A model generated the notes under the pieces. The model searched no databases. It worked only from the letters and a program-made list of their open reading frames with translations, and was not told where the DNA came from. Positions 1 to 13,200 of a stretch of 64,000 nucleotides of DNA are shown here, in pieces. Every line of letters starts with the position of its first letter. Positions within the stretch are counted from its first letter, which is position 1. The position numbers and the translations under genes were made by a program. Location of the stretch: contig JADBXP010000003.1 of the NCBI GenBank assembly GCA_020403455.1, positions 1 to 64,000 on the forward strand, given 5' to 3'. This stretch comes from Chitinophagaceae bacterium (GTDB lineage Bacteria; Bacteroidota; Bacteroidia; Chitinophagales; Chitinophagaceae).

Positions 1-213
1 ATGCGGGTGTCTGCATCGTTCATTGAGTTGCATGAGATCAGCGAAGACATCCGTGAGTTGCAGATCAACCTGCAGAAGATGGCGGCGATATCGGTGATAT
101 CATCCGACAAGATGAATTTGTTCCAGGAGCAGTTGGAGGGACTGAACAGTGCCATCTATCGCTTCAACAATGTGTCGAGCCAAATTATTAATACGTTCCG
201 CACTATTGGATAA
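1..213 (+). CDS. GldL-like protein, C-terminal end (partial)
   Basis: This is the last 70 codons of a gene that begins before the window, so the ATG at base 1 is probably internal. The residues form amphipathic helix (LHEISEDIRELQINLQKM), then LEGLNSAIYRFNNV and a short tail. The helix plus a 'LNS-IY' segment resembles the cytoplasmic C-terminus of GldL/PorL, the membrane partner of GldM in the T9SS motor. The next gene is GldM-like, which supports the reading because gldL and gldM are normally adjacent. The two are separated by 154 bases in which I see no further gene. The assignment rests mainly on context; the membrane helices that would prove it lie outside the window. Confidence 0.5.
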   Translation: MRVSASFIELHEISEDIRELQINLQKMAAISVISSDKMNLFQEQLEGLNSAIYRFNNVSSQIINTFRTIG

Positions 214-367
214 TTGAGTAGTAACAGTCATCTGAGCAATTAGAAAACTGAATAAATTGAAATCCGAACATCCTATGAATGATTCTTTCTCAGTCTGCGA
301 AAATCAAAAAATTCCAAGGCTATAACATTCAGTCATTGTCTTTAGTGAGACAGTTAATTTAAATAAA

Positions 368-1837
368 ATGGCAGTAAATATCAATTTGAACAGGTACCGA
401 TTGATCACATTGTTGTATGTGATCTTTGTGTGCTTATCTGTTTTGAATATCCCCTCATCCCTGCTTGATTCCTACCATTATTCCATTAAGACTTTGGAAT
501 ATCAAATCAAAGCAACAACGGATCAGGTAGAGTTTGCCAACAAAGTAATTCAAGACAAACAGATGCAGTTGTCCGCCAACGATTCAGCCCGTGTTTTTCT
601 GGGTATCCAAAATCGAATCCATGAAAGTTTTGTGCGGGTGAGAAAATTTGATCAGGATCTGAATGAGTTCTTGAAATTAAAGAGAAGTGATGTGGAGAAG
701 GAATTCAATAGTCGACGATTAACAGAAGATTTTTACAACAATGATTCTGCTATTTACCGGGTAAAACAAGACCTCTTGGAATTGGTGGCATTTATAAAGT
801 CTCAACCCTATCGAATCGATGAGCAAATTGCTACTTTGGTCCCTATGAGGGACACAATTGCAGGTGCAAATGGTAGTTTTAAGGACTGGGCGAATTATCT
901 TTTTCTTCACAAGCCAACCGCCATCAGTTATTTTCATATTAAACGCATTCAACAAATTTTGATACAAAACGAAAATATTTATCAGAATGCAGCTTTAAAG
1001 ACCATTGGGTATCAACCCTCTTATTACTCGGAGAAAGAAAAAGATGCGATTCTTTTCGAGCCGAACAACAATACAACCCAAAATATTGAGCAGCCCGAGC
1101 TATTGGATACTTTCAAGAGAATGCCCAATCCTTCCCCCAAGCCACCTGCAGCCATGGCTACGACAAAGTATCCGGTACAAGCTGATTCTACCAACGATGC
1201 CGCCTCTAATACAGATAATTTTGATGAATTCATACAGCGAATCATCACATCATTGCATTCGGAAACTTTTTACGTTGGTATTCCTAATGAAGTGTTGCGG
1301 GAGTTCAACTATTTGATGGGAGTTGACTTTGATTTTGAGGTTACTCCCAGAGCCGATATAATCTATGAGAGAAATACCTATAAAATTCGTTTCCCTAAGC
1401 CGGGTCAATACACACTCCGTTTTTCAGATAAAAAGAAATTCAATAAAAAGATTTCATTTGAGAAAAAGGTAAACGCCTACCTGATCCCTCCTCCCCAGGT
1501 GAAATTGAATGGAGATGCGAATTCCCAATTCAGAGAGTTGGTAAGCGTGAGAGAGTTGTTTACTTCCAACAGGTTAGTTGGATTCTTACAGATATATGAT
1601 CTCGAAAAATTCCCTGGACGAATTAATTCATTTTATGTAACTCGAATTACCAAGGTTGATGAACAAATGATCACAGAGAGAAAACTAAATTATGGTGACG
1701 TATTTAATGCAGAATTACAAAGTATGCTGCGCAAATTAAAAAAAGGTGACCTACTTCTTTTTGATAATATACAAGTTACAATGGATGATAGGACGACCAG
1801 AAATGCCTCACCACTCACTTTTAAAATCATTGAATGA
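368..1837 (+). CDS. GldM/PorM-like T9SS motor protein
   Basis: The 489-residue protein has one N-terminal membrane helix (about residues 11-30, RYRLITLLYVIFVCLSVLNI), then a long helical periplasmic region (about 35-230), a Pro/Thr-rich linker and beta-rich domains. This is the GldM/PorM layout, and the length is close to the roughly 510 residues usual for GldM. Local matches to GldM are FYVGIPN opening the first beta domain, a YLIPPPQVKLNG segment at the domain boundary, and a closing GDLLLFDNIQVTMDD stretch with a following TRN. In the family, GldM spans the periplasm and passes energy from the GldL motor to the outer-membrane translocon. Its stop overlaps the next start (ATGA), suggesting translational coupling. 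The sequence is divergent, so it is probably a paralogue and not the main housekeeping gldM. Confidence 0.78.
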   Translation: MAVNINLNRYRLITLLYVIFVCLSVLNIPSSLLDSYHYSIKTLEYQIKATTDQVEFANKVIQDKQMQLSANDSARVFLGIQNRIHESFVRVRKFDQDLNEFLKLKRSDVEKEFNSRRLTEDFYNNDSAIYRVKQDLLELVAFIKSQPYRIDEQIATLVPMRDTIAGANGSFKDWANYLFLHKPTAISYFHIKRIQQILIQNENIYQNAALKTIGYQPSYYSEKEKDAILFEPNNNTTQNIEQPELLDTFKRMPNPSPKPPAAMATTKYPVQADSTNDAASNTDNFDEFIQRIITSLHSETFYVGIPNEVLREFNYLMGVDFDFEVTPRADIIYERNTYKIRFPKPGQYTLRFSDKKKFNKKISFEKKVNAYLIPPPQVKLNGDANSQFRELVSVRELFTSNRLVGFLQIYDLEKFPGRINSFYVTRITKVDEQMITERKLNYGDVFNAELQSMLRKLKKGDLLLFDNIQVTMDDRTTRNASPLTFKIIE

Positions 1838-4053
1838 TGTATAAAAAGATTGTATTAGGACTTCTACTGCTTGGTACTTTGCAGTATGGTTTTGCACAGG
1901 ATACCCTATCTGGTAACTATGGCTCGTTGACTTTGGCGAAGAAGATATATTATGTCAATGATGTAATTTCCATATCTGATGAATTCGTTGCAGAGGCAGG
2001 GGCTACTTTACGCATTGCAAATGGGGCGAGCGTAATTTGTTTGGGAAGTATTCGTTTTTCCGGTACCCCAACAGACAGAATTAGAGTCACCAGCATCAAA
2101 GGACAAACAGGGAATGGCTTGGTGGTTCAGGATACCAAGAATAGTGAAATTTCGATGCAATTCGTCACATTCGATAGTCTGAGTCTCCCTTTATTGCTTT
2201 CGGATAGTTGGTTCCGGACCAAAGTGCTGATCAAGAATTGTCAGTTTATCAATAACGTTGGTTCACAAGCTGTCGTTCAAGTGATGAACCCGTTAATTCC
2301 TTTCAGTGATAATCCGCCTAAAACTTCTGTAGAAATTACACAGAGTCTTTTTGGCGGAAACAATGCCCCACTTCGATTAGAAGAATTCAGGAGTGACTAT
2401 TTGAAAGTAACTGTTACCGGAAATACTTTTACCGGAAACAAAATTTCCGGATATGCCCAGTATACATACTCCAATAACGTGCTCTTTGGAAAAATGGATT
2501 TGGTGACAACTAATTATACTGCCAACATCAGCGGGAATAGTTTTGCGTTTAACTACATGCGTGAGTTAGATGCAGATACCATTGTACAACAAGCACACTT
2601 TGGTATTTATGGAAATGGAGACAGTCTCTTGGTACCCAACAATTATTGGGGCGATTATGAGGAATCTGAAATACGTAAACATATTTTCGATTATAAATCA
2701 AATTATACAAGTCCTAAACTTTCCATACAACCCTTCCTGCAAGCCCCTTCCGACACTATACCCCCTCACATTTTCGGAGTTATCAATACGGGTGGTGGAA
2801 GAATGGTGAATAAGCAGGCAATGAAATTCATCAATGATCGCTGGCAATTGGTGGGGGATAGTTCGAATCCGGTTACCAATGCTTTCAGTCTACGACAAGG
2901 TTTGCGATCCGTTCAATTGATTTCGAATCGGCCGGTAGTAGCCCGCAACATGAGTGTGCATTTTATCTATGCAAAAGACTCATTGAGTACAGCAGATACA
3001 GTAATTTCTCCTGGTGCTTATAAAAAAGATATTGCTTCTAAAAATACACTGCAGTTGAACTTTACCCTGCCAGTTGATACCTTGTTTAAATCAAGGCCCG
3101 GTTATGTAATTGTGCGTGGACTGGAGGGTGAGCAGGGCGAATTTGTACCCGATGTTTACATTGGATTGGAGACTTTTCTCAAAAGTATGTTCAATCGAAG
3201 AGAGAGACTGGGAATTGGTCGCGGCGGCGGTAAAGGTACCGGGGCGGAAATGGATTCAGCTTTCAGAAAAAGGGCCAAACCACCCGTAATTGTTTCAGAG
3301 TATAAAAAGAAATATGAAATAGGAATCGTAGCAGGTAATGCTATTTATTATGGAACACTTTCCAATTCTAAATTGTTCGCCAACGATTTCAATTCAGTCT
3401 TTGGGTTACAACTCCGATATAGCCTTAAGAAGAATTTATCCATCAGTGCTTCTTATCTCATGGCTACACTTACAGGATCTGATCTGCGGTCAGGTGATAC
3501 CTCGAAAATATCAAGGGGTATGTCTTTCAGAACCAAGACCAGTACAGTGAGTATCATGTTTGAATACGATTTCTTCAATAACAGAGTTTATTCCTCTAAT
3601 CAAAGATTCAGACCTTCCATCGGATTCGGTTTTAATTATATCATGTTCACGCCGGAAGGTCAATATTTGGGTGAGTGGTATCCCCTGCAACCCTTAGGAA
3701 CCGGAGGTCAAACCATAGCTCCGCCCGGCGGAACAGCCCCTGGTGTATATGCCACCTCAACCCTGGGAGCACCTGTAGGCGCACAACTGAGGTACTATGT
3801 CAACAAAAAAACCATTTTCTCTTTCTTTGCAACATATCACCTGGCATTTACCAACTACCTAGATGATGTGGGGCCAGATCCTTATCCGGATAGAATCGCT
3901 ATTGGTGCAGCGAATCCCGATAACCCGGCAGCTGCCCAGTATTTTGCCAACCCAACCAACCGAGTTGTAAAACCGGGTCAGTTACGTTCAGGTGCAGCAG
4001 ACGTTTCCGATGGATTTTTCACCTTCGGATTTACATTGGCACATCATTTTTAA
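1834..4053 (+). CDS. Beta-helix protein with PorG-like outer-membrane barrel
   Basis: The 739-residue protein has a signal peptide (MMYKKIVLGLLLLGTLQYGFAQ). Residues about 25-300 are a parallel beta-helix type region with repeated short strands and Asn/Gly turns (for example VLIKNCQFINN and VTGNTFTGN). A linker region follows, and residues about 490-739 form an outer-membrane barrel. The barrel opens YEIGIVAGNAIYYGTL and continues to LMATLTGSD, which resembles the DUF6089/PorG barrel of the T9SS. The beta-helix may face the periplasm or the surface; the sequence does not say. The start overlaps the GldM-like stop (ATGA), with a second ATG one codon later. A strong terminator follows. The barrel is a confident structural call, the PorG relationship less so. 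Confidence 0.65.
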   Translation: MMYKKIVLGLLLLGTLQYGFAQDTLSGNYGSLTLAKKIYYVNDVISISDEFVAEAGATLRIANGASVICLGSIRFSGTPTDRIRVTSIKGQTGNGLVVQDTKNSEISMQFVTFDSLSLPLLLSDSWFRTKVLIKNCQFINNVGSQAVVQVMNPLIPFSDNPPKTSVEITQSLFGGNNAPLRLEEFRSDYLKVTVTGNTFTGNKISGYAQYTYSNNVLFGKMDLVTTNYTANISGNSFAFNYMRELDADTIVQQAHFGIYGNGDSLLVPNNYWGDYEESEIRKHIFDYKSNYTSPKLSIQPFLQAPSDTIPPHIFGVINTGGGRMVNKQAMKFINDRWQLVGDSSNPVTNAFSLRQGLRSVQLISNRPVVARNMSVHFIYAKDSLSTADTVISPGAYKKDIASKNTLQLNFTLPVDTLFKSRPGYVIVRGLEGEQGEFVPDVYIGLETFLKSMFNRRERLGIGRGGGKGTGAEMDSAFRKRAKPPVIVSEYKKKYEIGIVAGNAIYYGTLSNSKLFANDFNSVFGLQLRYSLKKNLSISASYLMATLTGSDLRSGDTSKISRGMSFRTKTSTVSIMFEYDFFNNRVYSSNQRFRPSIGFGFNYIMFTPEGQYLGEWYPLQPLGTGGQTIAPPGGTAPGVYATSTLGAPVGAQLRYYVNKKTIFSFFATYHLAFTNYLDDVGPDPYPDRIAIGAANPDNPAAAQYFANPTNRVVKPGQLRSGAADVSDGFFTFGFTLAHHF

Positions 4054-4076
4054 ACAATAGACAAGGTATCATAGCG

Positions 4077-4110
4077 AAACCCTCCAAATTCAGTTTTGGA
4101 GGGTTTTTTA
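4077..4110 (+). terminator. Rho-independent terminator
   Basis: A near-perfect stem of AAACCCTCCAAA and TTTGGAGGGTTT around a short loop is followed by a T run. It lies 23 bases after the stop of the barrel gene and separates that operon from the giant adhesin. Confidence 0.85.
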
Positions 4111-4253
4111 TTGGACCAATGAATTGATTTATTTGATTAATTAATATAGTGTTACATTTGATAAAATATATTTATATAAAAATGATAACAAATATCATCT
4201 ATCATCCCCAATTTCTGATTTATATTTACTTTTAGATTTCTTTAACAACTTTT

Positions 4254-7200
4254 ATGTTTCTTACTTGGAAGACCTTTAATCTGCGAACTTTCACCCTTAT
4301 TGGTAGTGTCTTTCTATTGACTTTCCAGCAGGCAAAGTCCCAAAACTGCTCTGTAAATGCAGGTGTTGATGAACTAATTTGTAAGAACCAACCCTTTATC
4401 CTGAAGGGAGAAGCGAATGGTTTATTCGCCCCCGGAGGAAACGCCATCTGGTCACAAATTGCCGGTCCTTCTGTTAGTCTGGGGAATCAGGTGGTAAGTG
4501 GCGGAAGTATCCGGGTGAATGTAAACGGATCTTCACAAGGACAGATTTATGAATTCAGAATTACAGCCCGATGCGCGGATGGATCCCAAATTTTTCAGGA
4601 TGTTAAATTTGAAACCCTTCCTTCAACAGTTGCCAATGCCGGGCCCAATATTCCGCAGTTGTGTGCTGGTAATGTAATCATGGCTGCCAATGCGCCCATT
4701 ACTCCTATGGAAACCGGAAGCTGGAAAAGAGTTAGCGGTCCTAATGTAACCATTGTGAATCCATCTTCCCCCACAACAACAGTGGTCATTCCTGAAGGAA
4801 CAACCGGTATGACCGTTTTGCAATGGACGATCATGAATACCAATGGTTGTTCTACATCTTCAACCGTAGCGTTTACCTCTACAGGTGTTGGGGGAACAGT
4901 TAACGCGGGTCCGGATCAAAATCTGAGTCCCTGTTTTAACCTCACACAGACAACCAATTTGGAGGGCACTTATGCCGGAGATGGTTCGTTTGGACAGTCC
5001 GGTACCTGGACATTCCTCAGTGGACCCAATACACCTGTCATTGGCAATGTCAATAGCAACAATACTTCAGTATCCGGGCTCATGGAGGGAACTTATACTT
5101 TCAGGTGGACAGTGTCCGGACCCTGTGCCAATGGTTCAGATGAGGTGAGCATCGTTGTTCCCGCTGCCAGGCAAGCAATCACTTCAGTAGGTAGTGCCAC
5201 AAGGGTTTTTTGCGACAATACAACTTCTACTGTCTTTTCTGCCAATCCTCCCTCACTTACCAATGAAACAGGTTTATGGACCGTTGTCTCAGGAGCAGGT
5301 ACGATCGTTTCACCCAATAGTCCGACAACATCTATTACCGGATTAACACCCGGTGCATCAAGTACTTTCCGTTATACCATAACCAATAACATCACAGGTT
5401 GTGTTTCTGCAGGGAATTATACTGTAAGATATTCAACCCCTCCTACCATATCTTTTGCCAATCTCAGTACATTTCTTCCCTTTCCTCAAACAACCGTTTC
5501 ATTGCCCTTTACTTTTACAGGTGGAACCGTAACTACCTGGCAGTTGATCAGTGGCCCTACGGGAAGTACATTGGCCCCATTGGGAACCACAGCTCCGGTG
5601 GCCATTGGTAACAGCACATCACTCGATCTCGAAGGATTGGATCAATTTGGAACTTATAGATTCAGATTGGTGAGAAACGCTCCCGGTGGATTAGGTGGTT
5701 GTCCTGCTGCTTTTACTGATGCTTTTGTGGTTGCTTCAGTAGCACCCACACCTTCTAATCCCGGTACCGATATTTTGTTGGCATGTAATATTTTTCATGC
5801 TGATCTCGCGGCGAATCAGCCCCTGGTCGGAACAGGTTCCTGGTCAATGGTGAGTAAACCTATTGGTGCCCCCGATCCTGTTATCGCTAATCCTTTAAGT
5901 AATATTACCGACGTTTCCGGTCTTGTCAATGGTGTTTACTTTTTCCGGTGGTTAATAACCGGAGGTGTAGGTACCCCCGATCAACAGGCAGATGTAAAGG
6001 TTGTCGTAGCCAGTCTGACACCTACAACAGCGAATGCAGGTCCCAACGAAACAATCTGTGCCGGCTCTCCCTACAAGATGAAAGGCAATTCCCCGGCACT
6101 AAATGAAGTGGGTACCTGGACAGTTAGTCCTTCCGCAGGTGTAGTATTTGAAAATGTCAACGACCCAAATACCAAGGTAACAGGACTTGCAGCCAGTTCA
6201 ACCTATTCCTTCACTTGGACCATCACGAATTCATGTGGTACCAGTTTCAGCAGTGTAGTCATTACTACTACCAGTTCACTCGGACCTAATTTAGCCGATG
6301 CCGGACCTGATCAATGTTTGGGTGCCGCGGTTACAACCTTTCAATTAGCCGGCAATGCCCCAACAGGAATCGAAACAGGTGCCTGGAAAATGGTTAGTGG
6401 TCCTATGACTCCGACTATTTCCAATTCATCTTTGTACAATACATCGGTAACGGGTGCGGCTAACGGAACTTATTTATTTGAATGGAGTTTGTCTACACCG
6501 GGTTGTGCGGCCAACAGAGATACAGTAAGAATTACTGCATCTGCTCCCGCTACTCAGGCAAGTGCTACCCAGAGTGTTGTCAATACCTGTGGAGTAAGTT
6601 CAGTAACGTTGAATGGTAATACACCTCTTATTGGTACCGGATTGTGGACACGATTAACCGGCCCCGGACCTGTTATCATAACCAATCCTTCAAGTCCTAC
6701 TTCTACTGTAACATTCTTATCTCCCAACTTCTCATACACTTTCCGGTGGACAATATCTAACGGTGCATGTCCATCCAGTTCGGCAGATGTCAAATTCAAT
6801 ATATCCGCCTCCCCAAGTCCGGTTACTGTTGGCCCCAACCAGGTTGTTTGTGGAGGTACAAGTACTGCATTATCCGCCAGTACGGTTACATCAGGAACGG
6901 GGTTATGGGTTTTGGTAAGCGGACCGAATGCGCCAACATTTTCCAATCTCAGCAATCCCGGAGCCACCATTTCAGGCTTGGTGGAAGGTGTTTATCAGTT
7001 GAAATGGACAGCCAACAATGGAGTTTATTGTCCGTCGCAGGAATCAGCTATCATGACGGTTACTGTAAGAGAAAATGCAACTGCCAATGTTTTGGCAGGT
7101 GGAACCTGCAATGCATCTGTTGTTCAATTGGTAGGTAACAATGGAACTTCGGGTACATGGACACAGGTAACCGGCCCCAACAGTTCTGCTATAACTCCCA

Positions 7201-10200
7201 ATGCACCCAATGCTGCCATTGCATCCAATTTGATACCCGGAACTTATACATTTCGCTATACCTTGCCTGCTGCCGGTAGTTGCGCTGCATCATCAGCTAC
7301 TACGAGTATCACTTTGTTTGCTGAACCTACAATTGCTTTGGCAGGTGCAGACCAGGATTTGTGTAACTTAAGCAGCACAACACTTGCGGGTAATTTACCG
7401 GTGATTGGAACTGGATTATGGACTGTGGTGGAAAAGCCCGCAGGATCCTCTCCTGTATTCACAAATGCTGCTTCACCTACTTCCGGATTCACCAATATGC
7501 TTCCGGGAGATTACCTGTTGAGATGGGCCATCTCTAATGGCACATGTACCAGCAATTCAGACCTCGTCAGAATATCATATTATGCACCTCCCACCACTGC
7601 AAATGCCGGGCCCAATCAAAGCAATGGCTGTTCATCAGAAATTTTCCTGAATGGTAATACACCTTCTTCCGGTATTGGTACCTGGACTCAGATCAGTGGA
7701 GCACCCGCTATAATAGATGCACCCAATGCACCCAATAGTAGGGTACACAATACAGTGCCGGGTGTATATCAGTTCCTGTGGACTATCTCTAATGGTACCT
7801 GTCAAACATCTACATCGGTAGTTACCATCACGGTTTCTTCTGTACCTCCCGTTGCAGCCAACGCAGGACCGGGACAGGATATCTGTAATGTTGGAACGAC
7901 TGCTACAGCAACACTGGCTGCACTTTCCCCTGTATCACCCGCAACCGGCTTATGGTCTGTTCAATCCAAACCCGGCGCTGCGCCTGATCCTACTTTTACA
8001 GATGCCAGTTTGTACAATACACAAGTGAGTGGATTGGTGCAGGGCAATTATGAATTGTTGTGGACTGTTACCAATGGTGCTTGTCAGTCCACATCAACAG
8101 TAACCATTCGTGTTACCAATCAACCCACTGCTGCCAATGCGGGGGCAGATTTTGATGCTTGTTTATTCAACAATGTTGCGTTATCCGGTAATATAATAAC
8201 AACAGGCACCGGCACCTGGTCTGTTTTCAGTAAGCCGGGTGGTAGTCCTGATCCTGTTTTCGCCGATGCATTTTCTGCTACTACGCAAGTATTTGGTTTG
8301 GTGGCCGGCACTTATACTTTTAACTGGTCAAGCAGCAATGGCGCCGGATGTCCGGTAAGTTCAGATCAGGTAACTGTCAATATGGTGAATCCTCCTACAC
8401 CGGCACAGGCGGGAAATTTTCAAACCATTTGTGTGGGATCAACAGCACAGATGAATGCGAATAGTCCCACCGTAGGTTTGGGCACCTGGTCAGTGGTTAG
8501 TCCGTTGACACCAACACTAACTTTCACCAATCCCAATCAGCACAATACAACTGTAACAGGTTTTGTTGCCGGCACATATACTTTGCGCTGGACGATATCA
8601 AGTGGCGGTTGTGTATCTTCAGATCAAACGCAAATAACAGTTCAGCCGGCACTTGGAAACAATTCGATTGGAAGTCCTCAACTGATTTGTTCTGGAACAG
8701 CAGCTGTTGCTTTAACAGGAACTTTGCCTACCGGTGGAAATGAGTCCTCCTATACTTATCAATGGCAACGATCTACTACCAGCAGTTCTGCCGGCTTTGT
8801 CAATATAGCAGGAGCCAATAGCATCAATTTTTCTCCAGGTGTTTTAACTACTACTACCTGGTATCAGCGAACCATTACTTCAGGAGCTTGCACGACACCG
8901 CCATTCACGAGTAATACTGTTCAAATATTTGTTGAACCACCCATCACCAATAATATAATTACCGTTCCAGTTACGAATGTCTTTTGTCAGTCAGGTGATC
9001 CGGAAGTGATTGCGGGTTTGGTTCCAACCGGTGGTGATGGAATGACGTATTCCTATCAATGGCAGCGATCAACCACGGGAAGTACTTCAGGGTTTACCAA
9101 TATTTCCGGTGCCACTGCTCAAACTTATGATCCCCCACTGCTAACAACTACTACCTGGTTAAGGAGGGTAGTGAATTCAGGTTCCTGTATAGACAATAGT
9201 ACTGCCGGGCAGATAATAATACATCCTTATCCGGTATTAACATCCGCGGCCTTTACATCAACATGTAATAACCTCAATTTCATTTATAAGGCCACCAGTT
9301 CTGTAGCAGGAACTTCCTTTGCCTGGTCTCAGACATCTGTACCTCAAATCAACGGAGGGGCAGCTGTTACCGGATCTACATCAACCATTAGTCTGGTATT
9401 ATCCAATAGCGATAATGTTCCTGTACAAACACAATTTTATTATACACTTACTGCTAATGGCTGTACCAATCCAACAGTATTTTCTGTTACCGTAACAGTT
9501 TTCCCTACTCCATCCGTGGATATACCCAACCCTCCTTCACAAGCTGTGTGCAATGGGTTAACAACAGTTGCTATCACTTTTTCCGGTTCACCTGTTCCGG
9601 GAACAGTATATAATTGGACCAATAGTATCTCAACGATCGGACTGGCAGCAGCCGGTTCCGGAACAACCATCAACTCATTTACTGCTGTTAATACAACCAA
9701 TGCTAACATCACTGCATTGATTACAGTTACGCCTATGTCAAATGGTTGTAATGGATTGCCCAAAACTTCAACTATTACCATTTATCCTACACCGAATATC
9801 AACACGATTAGCAGGGCTGTATGTACCGGTATTTCTTTTTCAGTGTCACCTGTTAATATCACCAATGGTATTGTTCCTGCCAATACCTTGTATCGATGGG
9901 ATTTGCCATCATTAACGCCCGGTTTGAGTGGGGGAAACACCGGCTCCGGTGCAACCATTATTTCAGGATTGTTCAGCCATACATCAGTCACCGCCCAAAC
10001 AGCCACATATACAGTTGTTCCAAGTACAGCCGATTGTGGAGATGCCAAGTCTTTCACGCTTGTTGTAACAATTAATCCCGTTGCAGACATTCAACCATTA
10101 ACAACAACCGTTTGTGGTGGAATTACTTTTCAGGTGTCACCCGTTGATCCTACCAGTGGGCGAGTACCTGCCGGCACCCGATATACCTGGTTGGCTCCTA

Positions 10201-13200
10201 CCGGATCCGGATTTACAGGTGGTATTTCACAAACTATTCAGCAAAACTTCATTTCAGGAAATCTCACCAATACAGTAAGTACAATCACTACTGCCACATA
10301 CATAGTTACACCTGTTACCGGAAGTTGTACCGGATTAACATTCACGTTACAAGTAGAACTCAAGCCTAAAGCAATTATTAACCCGTTGAGTCAAACGATT
10401 TGTAGTGGGCAAACATTTGGCATAACTCCAACTAATCCAGCTAGTGGAGTTGTACCTGATCTTACTACTTACACATGGGCAACACCTACAGGTACATCAC
10501 TGATAGGTTTGCTATCACAAACGACTGCCGTAAGTCAAATTTTCGGAACGCTTACCAACACCAGTAACATTGCCCGTACAGCTACTTATCTGGTAACGCC
10601 TTTATCAGGTGATTGTACCGGCAATATCTTTTCAATAACTGTTTGGGTCAACCCGGTTGTGTCTATTTCCAATTTCTCTCGTGTTGTTTGTAGCGGCACA
10701 GCCTTTAATTTGTCAGCCATTAATGTTACCAATGGAATCGTACCTGCCAATACGCAGTATACCTGGTCATCACCCGAGCTCTCTGGCACCCTTTCGGGAT
10801 CAGGTTCAGGAGGTCCGGCATCTTCTATTACGGGAACATTATCTCACACCAATAATGTAACACAAACAGCAGTATTCTCAGTTATACCTTCCTCAAGCCC
10901 CTGTGGAGCAGGTGGCGCTTTCTCATTGACATTATTTGTTAACCCCATTCCGATTATTTCTAATTCACTTACACTCACAATATGTGGTGGAATTCCTTTT
11001 GTCTTCACACCGACCGACGGAGCAGAAGGAATTATTCCTCAAAATACCCAATATACCTGGCTGACACCAACCGGCACCGGTTTTACCGGAGGTGCTTCAA
11101 GAACACTTTCGTCGAATTTTACAGGACAACTTTCCAATTCATCTTCTTCAGGGGCTACTGCTACCTATACAGTTATTCCTACTGCTCCCGGTGGTTGCGC
11201 CGGTCAGGCGTTTACTTGGGTTGTCTCCATAGTTCCCAATGCTTTTATTGCTGCACTATCTACGACCACCTGCAGTGGCATTCCATTCCAATATACTCCT
11301 GTTAGCGGTGTTATTCCTACCGGAACCGTTTATGATTGGTCAAGTCCATCAGGCGGATTCTTGTCCGGTGGCGCCGCAGGAGCCGGAGAATCCATCATCT
11401 CCGGAACCTTGAATAACTCTTCCAACATTACTAGAACAGCTACTTATACAGTGACTCCTGTTGCAGGATCTTGCACAGGAAGTAGTTTTACTTTAACCGT
11501 ATTTGTATCTCCGGTAGCACAGATTGGTGCCATAACTACTACTATTTGTTCAGGTACAGGATTTTCTATTTCGCCTTCCAATGGAATCATTCCAGGTGGT
11601 ACTTTGTATCGCTGGTTGGAACCATCCGGTTCCGGAATCACTGGCGGACTTAGTCAGTCCACTTTTGTCAATTCGATCTCCGGAACATTAACGAATACTA
11701 CTTCTTCCTCTGCATTGGCAACTTATATTGTTTCACCGCGAAGCGGAAGTTGTGATGGCTCGAACTTTACTTTGACAGTCACCCTGCTTCCTATACCATC
11801 CATCAATTCGCTCTCAACTCAAATCTGCACCGGTTTCACCTTTACGCTAACACCTGCAGATATTACTGATGGACTAGTTCCAATGACTACTACTTACACC
11901 TGGTCAGCACCAACCGGAACTGGATTTACCGGTGGGTTAACCCAAACAACAGGTGTCACCAGCATAACGGGAAGACTATTCAATGCTGGAGCCACCCCGG
12001 CGACAGCTACTTACAGAGTAATTCCAAGTGCTTCCTCCTGCTCCGGCAGTGCGTTTACTGTTTCTGTAACAGTAAAACCACAACCGGCAATCACTGCTAT
12101 GTCTTCCACCATTTGTAGCGGAGATATTTATACCATTTCACCGGTTACCGGCATCAATGGAACTGTTCCTCCGGGTACATTATTTAGACAATGGGATGGA
12201 AGTAGTTGGTTGCCGCCCGTTTCAACTATAAGCGGAACATTGTCTAATGCAACATCCTCTCTACAATCCAACACACTGTTGTTCGAACCCAGTGCTGATG
12301 GTTGCACGGGACAAACATTTACAGCTACCATTTTTGTAAATCCACGTCCTGCTTTGAATGCAATTGCTCTTTCAGTTTGCAGCGGGTCAACATTCAATAT
12401 TACACCCCAGGATGTAGCGCAAGGAGTTGTTCCTTCCGGAACACGGTACACATGGCTATCTCCAACCGGTTCAGGATTCAGTGGGGGAGTGTCACAATCT
12501 TCCAGCCTTACTTCTATTAGCGGAACACTTTCTAATAACACTTCAGGAATTGTTAGTGCAACCTATCAGGTACAAAGCAGTTTCTTATCATGTGCCGGAA
12601 ATACTTTCACGTTGACAGTGGATGTTTATCCTTCCGCAGCAATATCCGGTTTGAGCACAACCATTTGTTCCGGTGCATCGTTTGGTGTTAGTCCATCAGA
12701 TATAACCAACGGAAGAGTACCTGCAGGGACATTGTATACATGGACTGCGCCAACGGGCAGCGGATTTAGCAATGGTTCTTCTCAAACGAATCCTGTTGCA
12801 AGCATCACCGGAAATCTTATCAATTCTACTTCTACACTTAGAACAGCAGTATATACTATCACACCTGTTTCAGGAACTTGCTCGGGTAGTAGTTTCTCTC
12901 TGGTTGTTCACATACAACCCAGACCCTCTATACAAGCCATGACGGCAGCTACCTGTTCCGGTGTTGCATTTACTGTGACCCCTGCGTTGTCTGCTATTGG
13001 TATAATTCCTGCAGGAACACTCTATACATGGACTTCCCCCGTTGGAACCGGATTTACCGGAGGTTCGGCATCAACTTCGCCTTCCTCATCCATTTCCGGA
13101 ATTCTAGAAATGACTGTCAATGTTCCTACTTCAGCCACTTATATGGTTACGCCACAATCCGGTGATTGTGTTGGATCAGCATTTAGTCTGGTAGTTAATC

